From Rhodospirillaceae bacterium (GTDB lineage Bacteria; Pseudomonadota; Alphaproteobacteria; Azospirillales; Azospirillaceae): a DNA stretch of 58,227 nucleotides. The position numbers and the translations under genes are program-made. The DNA lies in contig JAJUIU010000015.1 in NCBI GenBank assembly GCA_029267445.1, forward strand, positions 1-58,227, written 5' to 3'. The stretch's first letter is position 1. Each line of letters begins with the position of its first letter. Shown one piece after another: positions 25,606-34,106 of this stretch. Under the pieces are notes generated by a model, which had not been told where the DNA came from, searched no databases, and saw only the letters and a list, made by a program, of their open reading frames with translations.

Positions 25606-26712
25606 ATGACCGACAGCATCCTGTTCACGCCCGTCCGCGCGGGCGCCGTCACCCTGCCGAACCGTCTGGTGATGGCGCCGCTGACGCGCAGCCGCGCCCT
25701 GTCCGGCAACGTGCCGAACCCCCTGGCCGCGACATACTATGCCCAGCGCGCCACCGCCGGCCTGATCGTGGCGGAGGCCACCCAGGTGACGCCGGAGGGT
25801 CAGGGCTATCCGGACACGCCCGGCATCCATTCCGACGCGCAGGTGGAGGGCTGGAAGTCCATCGTCGAGGCCGTGCACGCGGCCGGCGGGCGCATCTACC
25901 TGCAGCTCTGGCATGTCGGCCGGGTGTCGCATCCGCTCTATCAGCCGGCGGGCGCCCTGCCCGTGTCGGCCAGCGCCATCGGCATCAAGGGGCAGCTCTA
26001 CACCCATGAGGGCATGAAGGATTACGTCACCCCCCGCGCGCTGGAGACCGAGGAGGTGCCGGGTGTCGTCGCCCAGTACGCCGACGGGGCGGCCAAGGCG
26101 AAGCGGGCCGGGTTCGACGGCGTGGAGGTCCACGCCGCCAACGGCTACCTGATCGACCAGTTCCTGCGCAGCGGCAGCAACATCCGCACCGACCGCTACG
26201 GCGGCAGCGTGGAGAACCGCGCCCGCTTCCTGCTGGAGGTGACGGAGGCGGTGGTCGACGTCTGGGGTGCCGAGCGGGTGGGGGTGCGCTTCTCCCCCAC
26301 CGGGAACGGCAACGGCATGTGGGATGCGGACCCCGTTGCCACCTTCGGCCACGCCACCGAACGGCTGAACCGCTTCGGTCTGTCCTACCTGCATGTGATC
26401 GAGCCGCCGGTGGACGGCCACCCGATGAGTGTGCCGCCCGGCGTGCCGCGCGTGGCCGACCATCTGCGCGGCCTGTTCAAGGGCACCTTCATCCTGAACG
26501 GCGGCTTCACGAAGGAGCTGGCGGAACAGGCGATCGCGCAGGGCCGGGCGGACGCGGTGGCGTTCGGCGTGCCCTACCTCGCCAACCCCGACCTTCTGGA
26601 GCGCTTCCGCCGGAACGCGCCCCTGAACCCGCCCGACCGCGACACCTTCTACGGCGGCGGCGCCAAGGGCTACACCGACTATCCGTTCCTGGACACGGTG
26701 GCGGCGGAGTGA
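25606..26712 (+). CDS. Old yellow enzyme, NemA-type alkene/nitro reductase
   Basis: A 368-residue FMN-dependent ene-reductase of the classical OYE class. Motifs: NRLVMAPLTRSRA (FMN-binding Thr), ATQVTPEGQGYPDTPGI, LQLWHVGRVSH (FMN contacts), FDGVEVHAANGYLIDQFL (substrate-binding His and Asn), NIRTDRYGGSVENR, VGVRFSPTG, LNGGF and DAVAFGVPYLANPDL (phosphate-binding). It reduces activated C=C bonds and often nitro or maleimide compounds using NAD(P)H. No signal peptide. It is followed by a palindromic repeat pair. Confidence 0.96.
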   Translation: MTDSILFTPVRAGAVTLPNRLVMAPLTRSRALSGNVPNPLAATYYAQRATAGLIVAEATQVTPEGQGYPDTPGIHSDAQVEGWKSIVEAVHAAGGRIYLQLWHVGRVSHPLYQPAGALPVSASAIGIKGQLYTHEGMKDYVTPRALETEEVPGVVAQYADGAAKAKRAGFDGVEVHAANGYLIDQFLRSGSNIRTDRYGGSVENRARFLLEVTEAVVDVWGAERVGVRFSPTGNGNGMWDADPVATFGHATERLNRFGLSYLHVIEPPVDGHPMSVPPGVPRVADHLRGLFKGTFILNGGFTKELAEQAIAQGRADAVAFGVPYLANPDLLERFRRNAPLNPPDRDTFYGGGAKGYTDYPFLDTVAAE

Positions 26713-26721
26713 CGGGCGGCT

Positions 26722-26903
26722 CCCTCACCCCTCACCCGGCTCACTGACGTTCGCCACCCTCTCCCGCAAGGGGAGAGGGTTGACTTGGGGCCGCGCTTGA
26801 TCCCGTGGCCGCCTAGCCCGCGACGGCAGAACCGCGTCGGTGTCCAGTTCCCCCTCTCCCCTTGCGGGAGAGGGTCCCGAGCGGAGCGAGGGGGGTGAGG
26901 GGT
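26722..26903. repeat. Inverted pair of CCCTCTCCC-GGGAGAGGG palindromes between OYE and PBP1A genes
   Basis: One copy is 26722-26780 (CCCTCTCCCGCAAGGGGAGA core, preceded by a CCCTCACCC arm). The inverted copy is 26850-26903 (CCCTCTCCCCTTGCGGGAGA core, followed by GAGCGAGGGGGGTGAGGGG). It belongs to the same family as 11418-11594 and separates two convergent genes, a suitable place for a bidirectional terminator. Confidence 0.88.
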
Positions 26904-26923
26904 GGAACCCACCCTGGGTTCGG

Positions 26924-28942
26924 TCACCCCCCGCCGGTCAGGCGGCGGATCAGGCCGGCGATGCCGCCGCCGTCGGTGTCGGGGCGCTCCACCGTTTCGG
27001 GGCGGGGCGCGTCGGCGGGCTGTTCGGCCACGAGCTCGTCCTGGGTCGGCCGGCGCACGCCACCGCCCAGGGCCGGCAGGTCGCGCGGCGGCATCCCGGC
27101 ATGGGCGTCCACCATGATGTCCCGCCACAGCCGCGAGGGCAGGCCGCCGCCGGTCACCCGCCGCATCGGCGCGCCGGTGTCATTGCCAAGCCAGACGCCG
27201 GCGACGAGGTCGGCGGTGAACCCGACGAACCAGGCGTCGCGGTAATCCTGGGTGGTGCCGGTCTTGCCCGCCGCCATGCGCCCGCCCAGGTTCGCCGCCG
27301 TGCCGGTGCCGAAGGCGATGGGGCCCAGCAGCAGCTTCGTCGCCGCCTCCACGTCCGGGGCCGCGATGGCGAAGCCGGCCCCCGACCCGCGCCGCTGGTA
27401 CAGCAGCTGCCCGTCCATGTCGCGGATTTCCAGGATGGCGTAGGGGATGACCCCGCGCCCGCCGTTGGCGATGGTGGCGTAGGCGCCGGTCAGCTCCAGC
27501 AGCGTGGTCTCGCTGGTGCCCAGCGCCAGCGACAGGTCGCGGCGCATCTGGCTGGTCAGGCCCAGGCGCCGGGCCATGGACATGGCGCGGTCCACCCCCA
27601 CCGCCTCCAGCAGGCGCACGGTGGCGGTGTTGGAGGAATGGGCCAGCGCCTCGTTCAGGGTGACCTCACCCCGGTACTTGCCATCATAATTCTCCGGCGC
27701 CCATTTGCCCTTGCGGTAGGGCGCATCCTCGATCGTCGACGCCTCCGTCCAGCCGGCCTCCAGGGCCGCCAGGAAGACCACCGGCTTGAAGGCGGAGCCC
27801 GGCTGGCGCAGCGCCTGGGTGGCGCGGTTGAACTGGCTCTCGTCGTAGTCGCCCCCGCCCACCAGCGCGCGCACGGCCCCGTCCGGCGTCATCACCACGG
27901 CGGCCGCCTGCCCCACCCGCGCCTCCGCCCCCGGCCCGCGCAGCATGTCGGCCACATGGCTGGATGCGGCGCGCTGCATGCCGGGATCGAAGGTCGTGTA
28001 GACGATCAGGTCGCCATGGTCCGGCCCGACGAAGGCGGCCACCTGATCGGCCACCCAGGCGGCGAAGTAGCGCCCGTCGCCCTCGCTGCCGGGCTTGCGG
28101 CGGGGGATGGTCGGCGTCTCCAGCGCCGCCTTCATTTCAGCCGGCTGGATGAAGCCCGCCTCCACCATGGCGGCCAGCACCACCTCCGCCCGCCGCACGG
28201 CGCGCTCGGGGCTGGAGGTGGGGCTGTAGCGCGACGGCGCCTTCAGGAGGCCGACGACGATGGCGCTTTCGCGCAGAGTCAGCTCGGTCGCCGGCTTGTT
28301 GAAGTAGGTGCGGGCGGCCGCGTCCACCCCGAAGGTGCCGGCCCCCAGATAGACCCGGTTCAGATAGGCGGTGAGGATCTCGTCCTTGCTGTATTTGCGC
28401 TCCAGCCAGACGGCGAGCATCGCCTCCTGGATCTTGCGCTTGAGGGTCTGTTCCGGGGTCAGGAACAGGTTCTTCACCAGCTGCTGGGTGATGGTGGACC
28501 CGCCCTGCACGGTACGCCCGGCCTGCCAGTTGACGTAGAAGGCGCGGGCGATGCCCAGCGGATCAACACCGAAATGGCTGTAAAATCGCCGATCCTCGGT
28601 CGCGATCAGGGCCTGCACCAGATGCTTGGGCAGGTGCGCCACATCCACCGTGGCGCCGCGCAGGTCGCCCAGCCGGCCGAACTTCGACCCGTCGGCGGCC
28701 ACCAGCGTGATAGCCGGGCGCCGTTCGACCTGCACCGCCTGGTTCACGTCCGGCAGGTCGTGGGCGAACCAGGCCAGCGCGAACAGGCCGCCCATGAAGC
28801 CCCAGATGGCGGCCAGTGCCGCCGCCTTGCCCAGCAGCGCGCCCCAGCGCCGGGGCTTCGCCCGCTTCGGCTTGGCCTCCGTCTTCCTCGGTTTCGGCTT
28901 CGCCCGGTCGGGGGCGCGGAGCGGGCTCACAGGGTCTACCAT
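26924..28942 (-). CDS. Penicillin-binding protein 1A family, bifunctional class A PBP
   Basis: A 672-residue peptidoglycan synthase. A short basic cytoplasmic tail precedes one transmembrane helix (AAALAAIWGFMGGLFALAWF). The GT51 glycosyltransferase domain has ATEDRRFYSHFGVD (catalytic Glu), QGGSTITQQLVKNLFL and RKIQEAMLAVWLERKYSK. The transpeptidase domain has SxxK in PGSAFKP, SxN in AHSSNTATV and KTGTTQDYRDAWF. It is shorter than gammaproteobacterial PBP1A, without the OB-like insert. The C-terminus is Pro/Asp-rich. The ATG at 28942 is preferred over the one at 28972. Confidence 0.94.
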   Translation of the reverse strand: MVDPVSPLRAPDRAKPKPRKTEAKPKRAKPRRWGALLGKAAALAAIWGFMGGLFALAWFAHDLPDVNQAVQVERRPAITLVAADGSKFGRLGDLRGATVDVAHLPKHLVQALIATEDRRFYSHFGVDPLGIARAFYVNWQAGRTVQGGSTITQQLVKNLFLTPEQTLKRKIQEAMLAVWLERKYSKDEILTAYLNRVYLGAGTFGVDAAARTYFNKPATELTLRESAIVVGLLKAPSRYSPTSSPERAVRRAEVVLAAMVEAGFIQPAEMKAALETPTIPRRKPGSEGDGRYFAAWVADQVAAFVGPDHGDLIVYTTFDPGMQRAASSHVADMLRGPGAEARVGQAAAVVMTPDGAVRALVGGGDYDESQFNRATQALRQPGSAFKPVVFLAALEAGWTEASTIEDAPYRKGKWAPENYDGKYRGEVTLNEALAHSSNTATVRLLEAVGVDRAMSMARRLGLTSQMRRDLSLALGTSETTLLELTGAYATIANGGRGVIPYAILEIRDMDGQLLYQRRGSGAGFAIAAPDVEAATKLLLGPIAFGTGTAANLGGRMAAGKTGTTQDYRDAWFVGFTADLVAGVWLGNDTGAPMRRVTGGGLPSRLWRDIMVDAHAGMPPRDLPALGGGVRRPTQDELVAEQPADAPRPETVERPDTDGGGIAGLIRRLTGGG

Positions 28943-29156
28943 GCGTGGTGGCGGCCGGCGGGTTGGCCACAAGATAATGGGAATGGCCGGACAAGGGGAG
29001 GGGCAAAGGACCGCTTCCCCCCGATCCGGCCCCGATCCGCCTCCGGTGTGCGCCGCGATCTGGGCGATTTGTGGGCGCGGGCGGCTCGACCTGGACGCGA
29101 ACTATCCGCCCGCTTATACTCGTAGGCGCGCTCGACCCCATCGGAACCGCCCCGCC

Positions 29157-29609
29157 ATGCGGGCCCCCGCCGCCCTGGCCCTGCTCACCCTCCTCGCCAC
29201 CGCGCCCGCCCGGGCCGGCGGGGAGGAGCCGGTCGTCTGCACCCTGAAGAACCAGGAGTTCTGTGGGTTTTGGTGGGGTTCCGCAGCGTTTGGCGACGTG
29301 ACGATTCAGGATGGCGGCTGGCGCGACCCGAAGCGGGACTCCACACGTCGGTGCACGGTCCTTGAGGAGTTCCGGCGTGAGGGGCGGCCTTTCTCGGTCT
29401 TCGAATGCGTCTACTCCAGCCCGCGCGTCACCAATCCCGCCGAATTCGTCCTGCTCAGTCTGATAGTGAGGTATGGAGTTCCGAGAATGGTGTTTACGTC
29501 GGCAAGATCCAGAGCATGCCTGGACATCTCCATCCAAGAGATGTTGACCGACCGTCGGATTCTGGCCAATTGCATAACGGGTCAGCACTACTTCAGACGC
29601 CCTGATTAG
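29157..29609 (+). CDS. Secreted six-cysteine protein, first of a tandem pair
   Basis: A 150-residue protein with a Sec signal (MRAPAALALLTLLATAPARA). The mature part has six Cys, in CTLKNQEFCG, RRCTVLEEFRR, FSVFECVYSS, RACLDISI and NCITGQH. All six are conserved in the neighbour at 29759-30244, implying three disulfides. I recognise no family. The gene runs away from the PBP1A gene. Its codon use is less G/C-extreme than the flanking genes, especially toward the 3' end. Confidence 0.75.
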   Translation: MRAPAALALLTLLATAPARAGGEEPVVCTLKNQEFCGFWWGSAAFGDVTIQDGGWRDPKRDSTRRCTVLEEFRREGRPFSVFECVYSSPRVTNPAEFVLLSLIVRYGVPRMVFTSARSRACLDISIQEMLTDRRILANCITGQHYFRRPD

Positions 29610-29758
29610 GCGGGGTTCGACTGACAGGGCACAAGGGACGAGCCGGAACGGTCCATCCGAGCGCGCGATTCAGCGGGCGCTGGCTCTTCCACCTTGACGT
29701 GAATAGCAGCAATATTCATACTCGTTTGAATGCGTCGTCCTTGGTCGGCCGTGCTGCC

Positions 29759-30244
29759 ATGCGGGTCCCTGCCGCCCCGGTCCTCCTTACCCTGCTCGCC
29801 GCCGCGCCCGCCCTGGCCGGCGGGGATGAGCCGATCGTCTGTACGCTGAAGAACCAGGAGTTCTGTGGGGAGTGGGGTGCGGCGAAAACGGGCGGAAGGC
29901 TCACCATACAGGATGGCGCCTGGACTTATGCCCCCGGTGACAGCGGCCATCGTTGCACGGTCCTGGAGGAGTTCCGGAGGGCGGACCGGCCGTTCTCGGT
30001 GTTCGAGTGCGTCTATTTCAGTCCCCGCAGCACCAATCCCGCAACCTACGTTTTGTTGAGCACACGCAAGCGGGACAACGAGCGAATACTGGTGTTCACG
30101 TCCTCCTCCAGGCGGGCCTGCTTCGACGGGGTAATCGACGGGGAACTTACCGGACGCGAGCTGCCAGTGAATTGTATCACCGGACAGCATTTCCACGGGC
30201 GCTTCCCGCAATGGCGGTATCGCGGAGATACGGGCTGGAGATAG
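29759..30244 (+). CDS. Secreted six-cysteine protein, second of a tandem pair
   Basis: A 161-residue paralogue of the preceding gene, with its own signal peptide (MRVPAAPVLLTLLAAAPALA) and the same six Cys. Shared blocks are CTLKNQEFCG, RCTVLEEFRR, RPFSVFECVY, TNPA and NCITGQH. It carries a short extra C-terminal tail. I chose the ATG at 29759 by alignment with the first copy; the frame is open to 29699. The 149-bp gap between the two is moderately AT-rich. It converges with the lysozyme gene, 2 bp between stops. Function unknown; possibly a lysozyme-inhibitor-like or envelope protein, which is speculation. Confidence 0.75.
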   Translation: MRVPAAPVLLTLLAAAPALAGGDEPIVCTLKNQEFCGEWGAAKTGGRLTIQDGAWTYAPGDSGHRCTVLEEFRRADRPFSVFECVYFSPRSTNPATYVLLSTRKRDNERILVFTSSSRRACFDGVIDGELTGRELPVNCITGQHFHGRFPQWRYRGDTGWR

Positions 30245-30246
30245 CC

Positions 30247-31317
30247 TCAGGGCTCGGACAAGCCATCAATGGAAAGCGCCTTCAGGAACTCGGTCTTGGT
30301 TCTTTCGTTTCTTTCGGGCTGAACCTCAAATCGATTGCTCTCCGCCGCAGCCCTCTCCCAATCGCGATCCCGTACCGCCTGGAACAGATTGGGCCACTCC
30401 AGGGCCGAAAATTTTGTGGCACCGATATTGTAGATAAGGTCCATCAGCGCTGATTTGGCCGGAGTCGGCAAACAGTCGAAATCCGCAAACTTCTGCCGAA
30501 GATCGTGATGGAAGCGCTCGATCTTCTGCCTGACGATTTTCAATGCATCACCACGACTGAGTCTCAGTAGTGTGTAATCTATGTAGTCACCAGCCTCCCA
30601 TTTCAACTTCTTGGCTCCCTGTCCGGCCGCCTTCCAGGCGGCTGCCACCGCTTTCTCCATCGCTTCGAAACCGGCAGCCTTCTCTGCTTCGGTGGCCAGT
30701 GGGCCATCTTCCGCGCCAATGCGGAAGGGCATGCCCTGAAAGTCGCTCAAGGCGTTCACGTTGAAGCCGAAGCCCGTGGTGATCTTGCCCTTTGTGTCGC
30801 CATAGGGGTGGGGCACGAAGCCCTCGTTCCGCTCCACAAGGTCCAGGGCCTCCTTGAGCCACGGCCCGGTGTGGCAAACGGGGCCGACGGGTTCGGCCCA
30901 GCAGCGGCAGCCGGGGGCCGTGCCGGGGTGGCCCTCGGCCGGGGGTGCGGCCCAGGTGAAGCTTCGCCCCTCCAGCGCCGCGTGGGCCGGGCGCACCCTG
31001 TCGTCGCCGACGGTGCGCCAGACATAGCGGCGGCCGCCGGGCCACGCCGCAAGCGCCGCGTTCAGCACGCCGATGGCGGGATCGTCCGGCCGCAGCGGAG
31101 CGCCCGTCGGCAGGCCGTTGTTGCGCCGGAACCGGTCCAGCGCGTCGAACAGGTCGGTGCCGGCATAGGCGTTCATGCCCAGGCGGCGGTCGGGCACGAA
31201 CAGGCCCAGCCGGTTCAGCACCCGCCTCAGCGCCAGCGTGTCGTCCGGCTGCGCATGGGACTTGGTGAGCGGCTGGGCGATCCGCAGGACTGGGGCGGCG
31301 GGCGACTGGGCGGTCAT
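30247..31317 (-). CDS. T4-type (GH24-like) lysozyme with an N-terminal extension
   Basis: A 356-residue protein. Residues 155-350 match phage-type lysozymes: NEGFVPHPYGDTKGKITTGFGF places Glu165, Asp174 and Thr180 at exactly the spacing of the T4 lysozyme triad (Glu11, Asp20, Thr26). It would hydrolyse peptidoglycan. The first 100 residues (LRRVLNRLGLF, DLFDALDRFRRNNGLP) resemble a peptidoglycan-binding helical domain. A CRCWAEPV segment near 138, with another Cys ten residues on, is often seen in phage proteins. No signal peptide is evident at the chosen start, ATG 31317. It looks like a domesticated phage endolysin, as no other phage gene is nearby. Confidence 0.8.
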   Translation of the reverse strand: MTAQSPAAPVLRIAQPLTKSHAQPDDTLALRRVLNRLGLFVPDRRLGMNAYAGTDLFDALDRFRRNNGLPTGAPLRPDDPAIGVLNAALAAWPGGRRYVWRTVGDDRVRPAHAALEGRSFTWAAPPAEGHPGTAPGCRCWAEPVGPVCHTGPWLKEALDLVERNEGFVPHPYGDTKGKITTGFGFNVNALSDFQGMPFRIGAEDGPLATEAEKAAGFEAMEKAVAAAWKAAGQGAKKLKWEAGDYIDYTLLRLSRGDALKIVRQKIERFHHDLRQKFADFDCLPTPAKSALMDLIYNIGATKFSALEWPNLFQAVRDRDWERAAAESNRFEVQPERNERTKTEFLKALSIDGLSEP

Positions 31318-31383
31318 GGCGGCGGCGGGCTCCGGACAAAAAGAAAGCCCGCCGGGCGGCGGGCGCACGGCGGGCGTTGGTTG

Positions 31384-31417
31384 CAGGACTATAGTCCTGG
31401 CGCCTTGTGCCCGTCAA
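31384..31417 (-). promoter_or_regulatory. Promoter with a 16-bp palindrome over the -10 box, lysozyme gene
   Basis: On the minus strand TTGACG (31412-31417) and TATAGT (31388-31393) are separated by 18 nt, a good sigma-70 match. The -10 lies inside a perfect palindrome, CAGGACTATAGTCCTG (31384-31399), suggesting a repressor site that would block the lysozyme promoter. The palindrome could also influence the divergent endonuclease V gene. Confidence 0.6.
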
Positions 31418-31493
31418 GCCGGGTGGGCCCGGCGGGCCTGACGCCTTTGCCCGCCTTGCCCCGCCGCCGCCGCGCGCCGATGATGCGGGCCCC

Positions 31494-32210
31494 ATGCCGC
31501 CCCTGCCCCCCATCCCCGACGCGTGGCTGTCCCCGCCGGACCTGACCGTGGCCTCCACGGTGCAGCGGGATCTGGCGGCGCGGGTGACGCCCGAGGGTGC
31601 TCCCGGGCCGCTGCGGACCGTGGCGGGGGTGGACGTCAGCAGCTTTCCGCGCGACCCGGCGGGGCGCATCTTCGCGGCGGTGGTGCTGCTGGACGCCGAC
31701 ACGCTGCGGCCGCTGGAGACGGCGACGGCCATGCGGATCGCACCCATCCCCTATGTGCCGGGATATCTGGGATTCCGTGAGGTGCCGGCCCTGCTGGCGG
31801 CGTTCGCGGAACTGTCGCGCTGGCCGGACCTGATCGTGGTGGACGGGCATGGGGTCAGCCACCCGCGCGGGCTGGGCATTGCCGCCCATCTGGGCGTGCT
31901 GCTGGACCGGCCCACCCTGGGCTGCGCCAAATCCATCCTGGTGGGGGCACCGGCGGGGCCGCTGGCGGACGCGCGCGGGGCCACGGTGCCGCTTGTCTGG
32001 AAGGGCCGGTCCATCGGCACGGTGCTGCGCACCCGGCCGGGGGTGGCGCCGGTCTATGTCTCCCCCGGCCAGCGTATCGGGCCGGAGGCGGCGACGGCGG
32101 CCGTGTTGCGCCTCGCCCCGCGCTGGCGCCTGCCGGAGCCGGTGCGCGCCGCCCACGCCGCCGCCAACGCGTTCCGCCGGGACTGGGCGGCGGCCAATGG
32201 CCGGCAATAA
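31494..32210 (+). CDS. nfi: Endonuclease V
   Basis: A 238-residue DNA repair nuclease that nicks DNA 3' of deaminated bases such as hypoxanthine. Signatures are RTVAGVDVSS (metal-binding Asp47), PYVPGYLGFREVPALL (the PYIP wedge strip) and LIVVDGHGVSHPRGLGIAAH (metal-binding Asp117), then CAKSILVG. The N-terminus is Pro-rich; the ATG at 31494 is used because the upstream frame from 31407 overlaps the promoter region shared with the divergent lysozyme gene. Length is close to that of the E. coli enzyme. Confidence 0.94.
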   Translation: MPPLPPIPDAWLSPPDLTVASTVQRDLAARVTPEGAPGPLRTVAGVDVSSFPRDPAGRIFAAVVLLDADTLRPLETATAMRIAPIPYVPGYLGFREVPALLAAFAELSRWPDLIVVDGHGVSHPRGLGIAAHLGVLLDRPTLGCAKSILVGAPAGPLADARGATVPLVWKGRSIGTVLRTRPGVAPVYVSPGQRIGPEAATAAVLRLAPRWRLPEPVRAAHAAANAFRRDWAAANGRQ

Positions 32211-32273
32211 AGGGGTAAGTCGCGGTTCGGCGGCGAGGTATAAACGTTCAAGTAACCAGAGCCTATGAGGATT

Positions 32274-32301
32274 GGCCTACTTCATCCGGACCAAGTAGGC
32301 C
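32274..32301 (+). promoter_or_regulatory. Hairpin masking the ribosome site of the ABC exporter gene
   Basis: GGCCTACTT (32274-32282) and AAGTAGGCC (32293-32301) form a perfect 9-bp stem with a 10-nt loop, ending 3 nt before the ATG at 32305. The only Shine-Dalgarno-like sequence, AGTAGG (32294-32299), lies in the 3' strand of the stem, so the folded form would hide it. A TATAAA at 32240-32245 may be the promoter -10. Confidence 0.6.
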
Positions 32302-32304
32302 GCA

Positions 32305-34077
32305 ATGTCCGCCGACTCCTCACTCTTGCGTGGCATCGGGCGTCTCTACGCCACCTTGTGGCGGGAGGCCAAGGGCGACAGGCTGCGCGTGGTCGCCGCC
32401 CTGGCCCTGCTCACGGGTGCCGTCCTCGTCAACCTGCTGGGCCCCTGGTACACCGCGCAGGCGGTGAACGCGCTGCAGATCGGTGGGGCCGGGGCCGTGG
32501 CGGAGGCCGGATGGTACCTGCTGGCCACACTGGGGGTCAGCATCGTCGGCTGGGCGCTGCATGGGCCCGGCCGGGTCCTGGAGCGGTTCGCCGCCGTGGC
32601 CCTGCGCGGGCGGTACGCGGACGCCCTGTACCACCGGCTGCTGACCCTGCCCATCGCTTGGCACGCGCGGCACCATTCGGGCGAGATCATCCAGCGCATG
32701 GGCCGGTCCGTCGGCGCGCTGCACAGCTTCGGCCAGAGCCAGTTCATCTACATCCAGAACGCCGTGAACCTGGTCGGCCCGCTGGTCGCCCTGCTGGTGA
32801 TCTGCTGGCCGGTCGGTGTCACCGGGATGCTGGGCTACGTGGTCCTGGCAACCATCCTGGTGCGCCTGGACCGGGTGATGGTCCGCCTGCTGAGGGAGGA
32901 GGCGGAGGCGGACGGCCGCTTCGGCGCCACCATCATCGACGGGCTGGGCAACATCGGCACGGTGCGGGCGCTCAGGATCGAGGAACCGCTCCGCGATCTC
33001 GCCGCCCGGCGGATGGAGGATGCCGCCCGCCCGCACCGCCGGTCCGTCGTCATGAACGAGGCCAAATGGGCCACCATCGACCTCCTGTCCGCCACGCTCC
33101 GGGTGGCCCTCGTCGGCCTCTATGGCTGGATCGCCTGGCGGGAGGGCGGCACGGTCATGGTCGGCACGGCGGTGCTGGTGCACCAGTACGCGCACCAGGC
33201 CGGCGGCGTGGTGAACGCCATGGCGGCGCACTGGGGCAACCTGGTGCGCTGGCAGGCGGAACTCGGCCTCGTCGACCCGATCCGGGACGCCGCCGACACC
33301 GTGCCGCCCGCCACACCCGTTCCGGCCGATTGGCGCGAGCTGTCGGTCCAAGGCCTGTCGTTCCGCCATCGCAACGGTGAGGAGGAGGGCCGTGCCGCCG
33401 GCGTGGCGGAGGTGGACATCACGCTGCGCCGGGGGGAGCGCGTGGCCCTGATCGGGGAGAGCGGATCGGGCAAGAGCACGCTGCTGCGCCTGCTGGCCGG
33501 GCTCTACGCGCCGGAGACGGTCCGGGTGGCCGTGGACGGGGTGCCCCGCCTGGACATGCGCCACCTGGGCGGGGCGGGCACCCTGATCCCGCAGGAATCC
33601 GACATGTTCGAGGCGACCCTGCGCCACAACCTGACCTTCGGGCTGGCGGCACGGGAGGAGGAGATCGAGGCCGCCCTGGCCGGGGCCGCCCTGACCGGGC
33701 TGGTGTCAAGCCTGCCCCAGGGGCTGGAAAGCCGGATCGAGGAGCGCGGGGCGAACCTGTCCGGCGGCCAGCGCCAGCGCGTGGCCCTCGCCCGCGGCCT
33801 GCTGGCGGCCAGGGGCAAGGGCCTGCTGCTGCTGGACGAGCCGACGGCGAGCCTGGACCCCGCCACGGAGGCGCAGGTCTACGACGCGCTGTTCGACCGC
33901 TTCCACGACGCCTGCGTCGTCTCCACCCTGCACCGGCTGCACCTGCTGGACCGGTTCGACCGGGTGGTGGTGATGGCCGATGGCCGCATCGTCGACCAGG
34001 GCCGCCCCGACGAGGTGCTGGCCCGCCTGCCGGACCTTGCGGGCAAGGCGGCACCGGAGGTGCCGGTGGCCGCCTGA
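32305..34077 (+). CDS. ABC exporter, fused permease-ATPase half-transporter
   Basis: A 590-residue half-transporter. About six transmembrane helices lie in residues 25-290 (VVAALALLTGAVLVNLLGPW first), followed by an ATPase domain with Walker A GESGSGKST, Q-loop IPQESDMF, signature NLSGGQRQRVALARG, Walker B GLLLLDEPTASLD and the switch His in STLHRLH. It should act as a homodimer or with an unlinked partner. Substrate is unknown: lipids, peptides or drugs are all possible. It is preceded by an RBS-sequestering hairpin, which suggests conditional translation. Confidence 0.92.
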   Translation: MSADSSLLRGIGRLYATLWREAKGDRLRVVAALALLTGAVLVNLLGPWYTAQAVNALQIGGAGAVAEAGWYLLATLGVSIVGWALHGPGRVLERFAAVALRGRYADALYHRLLTLPIAWHARHHSGEIIQRMGRSVGALHSFGQSQFIYIQNAVNLVGPLVALLVICWPVGVTGMLGYVVLATILVRLDRVMVRLLREEAEADGRFGATIIDGLGNIGTVRALRIEEPLRDLAARRMEDAARPHRRSVVMNEAKWATIDLLSATLRVALVGLYGWIAWREGGTVMVGTAVLVHQYAHQAGGVVNAMAAHWGNLVRWQAELGLVDPIRDAADTVPPATPVPADWRELSVQGLSFRHRNGEEEGRAAGVAEVDITLRRGERVALIGESGSGKSTLLRLLAGLYAPETVRVAVDGVPRLDMRHLGGAGTLIPQESDMFEATLRHNLTFGLAAREEEIEAALAGAALTGLVSSLPQGLESRIEERGANLSGGQRQRVALARGLLAARGKGLLLLDEPTASLDPATEAQVYDALFDRFHDACVVSTLHRLHLLDRFDRVVVMADGRIVDQGRPDEVLARLPDLAGKAAPEVPVAA

Positions 34078-34106
34078 GCCGTGCGGCGGGCGCCCCCGAC
34101 GCTGCG

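Noticed and set aside
28626-29156. N-terminal extension of the first six-cysteine protein to 327 residues
   Set aside because: The extension is antisense to PBP1A, and the paralogue shows that the protein begins at the signal peptide at 29157.
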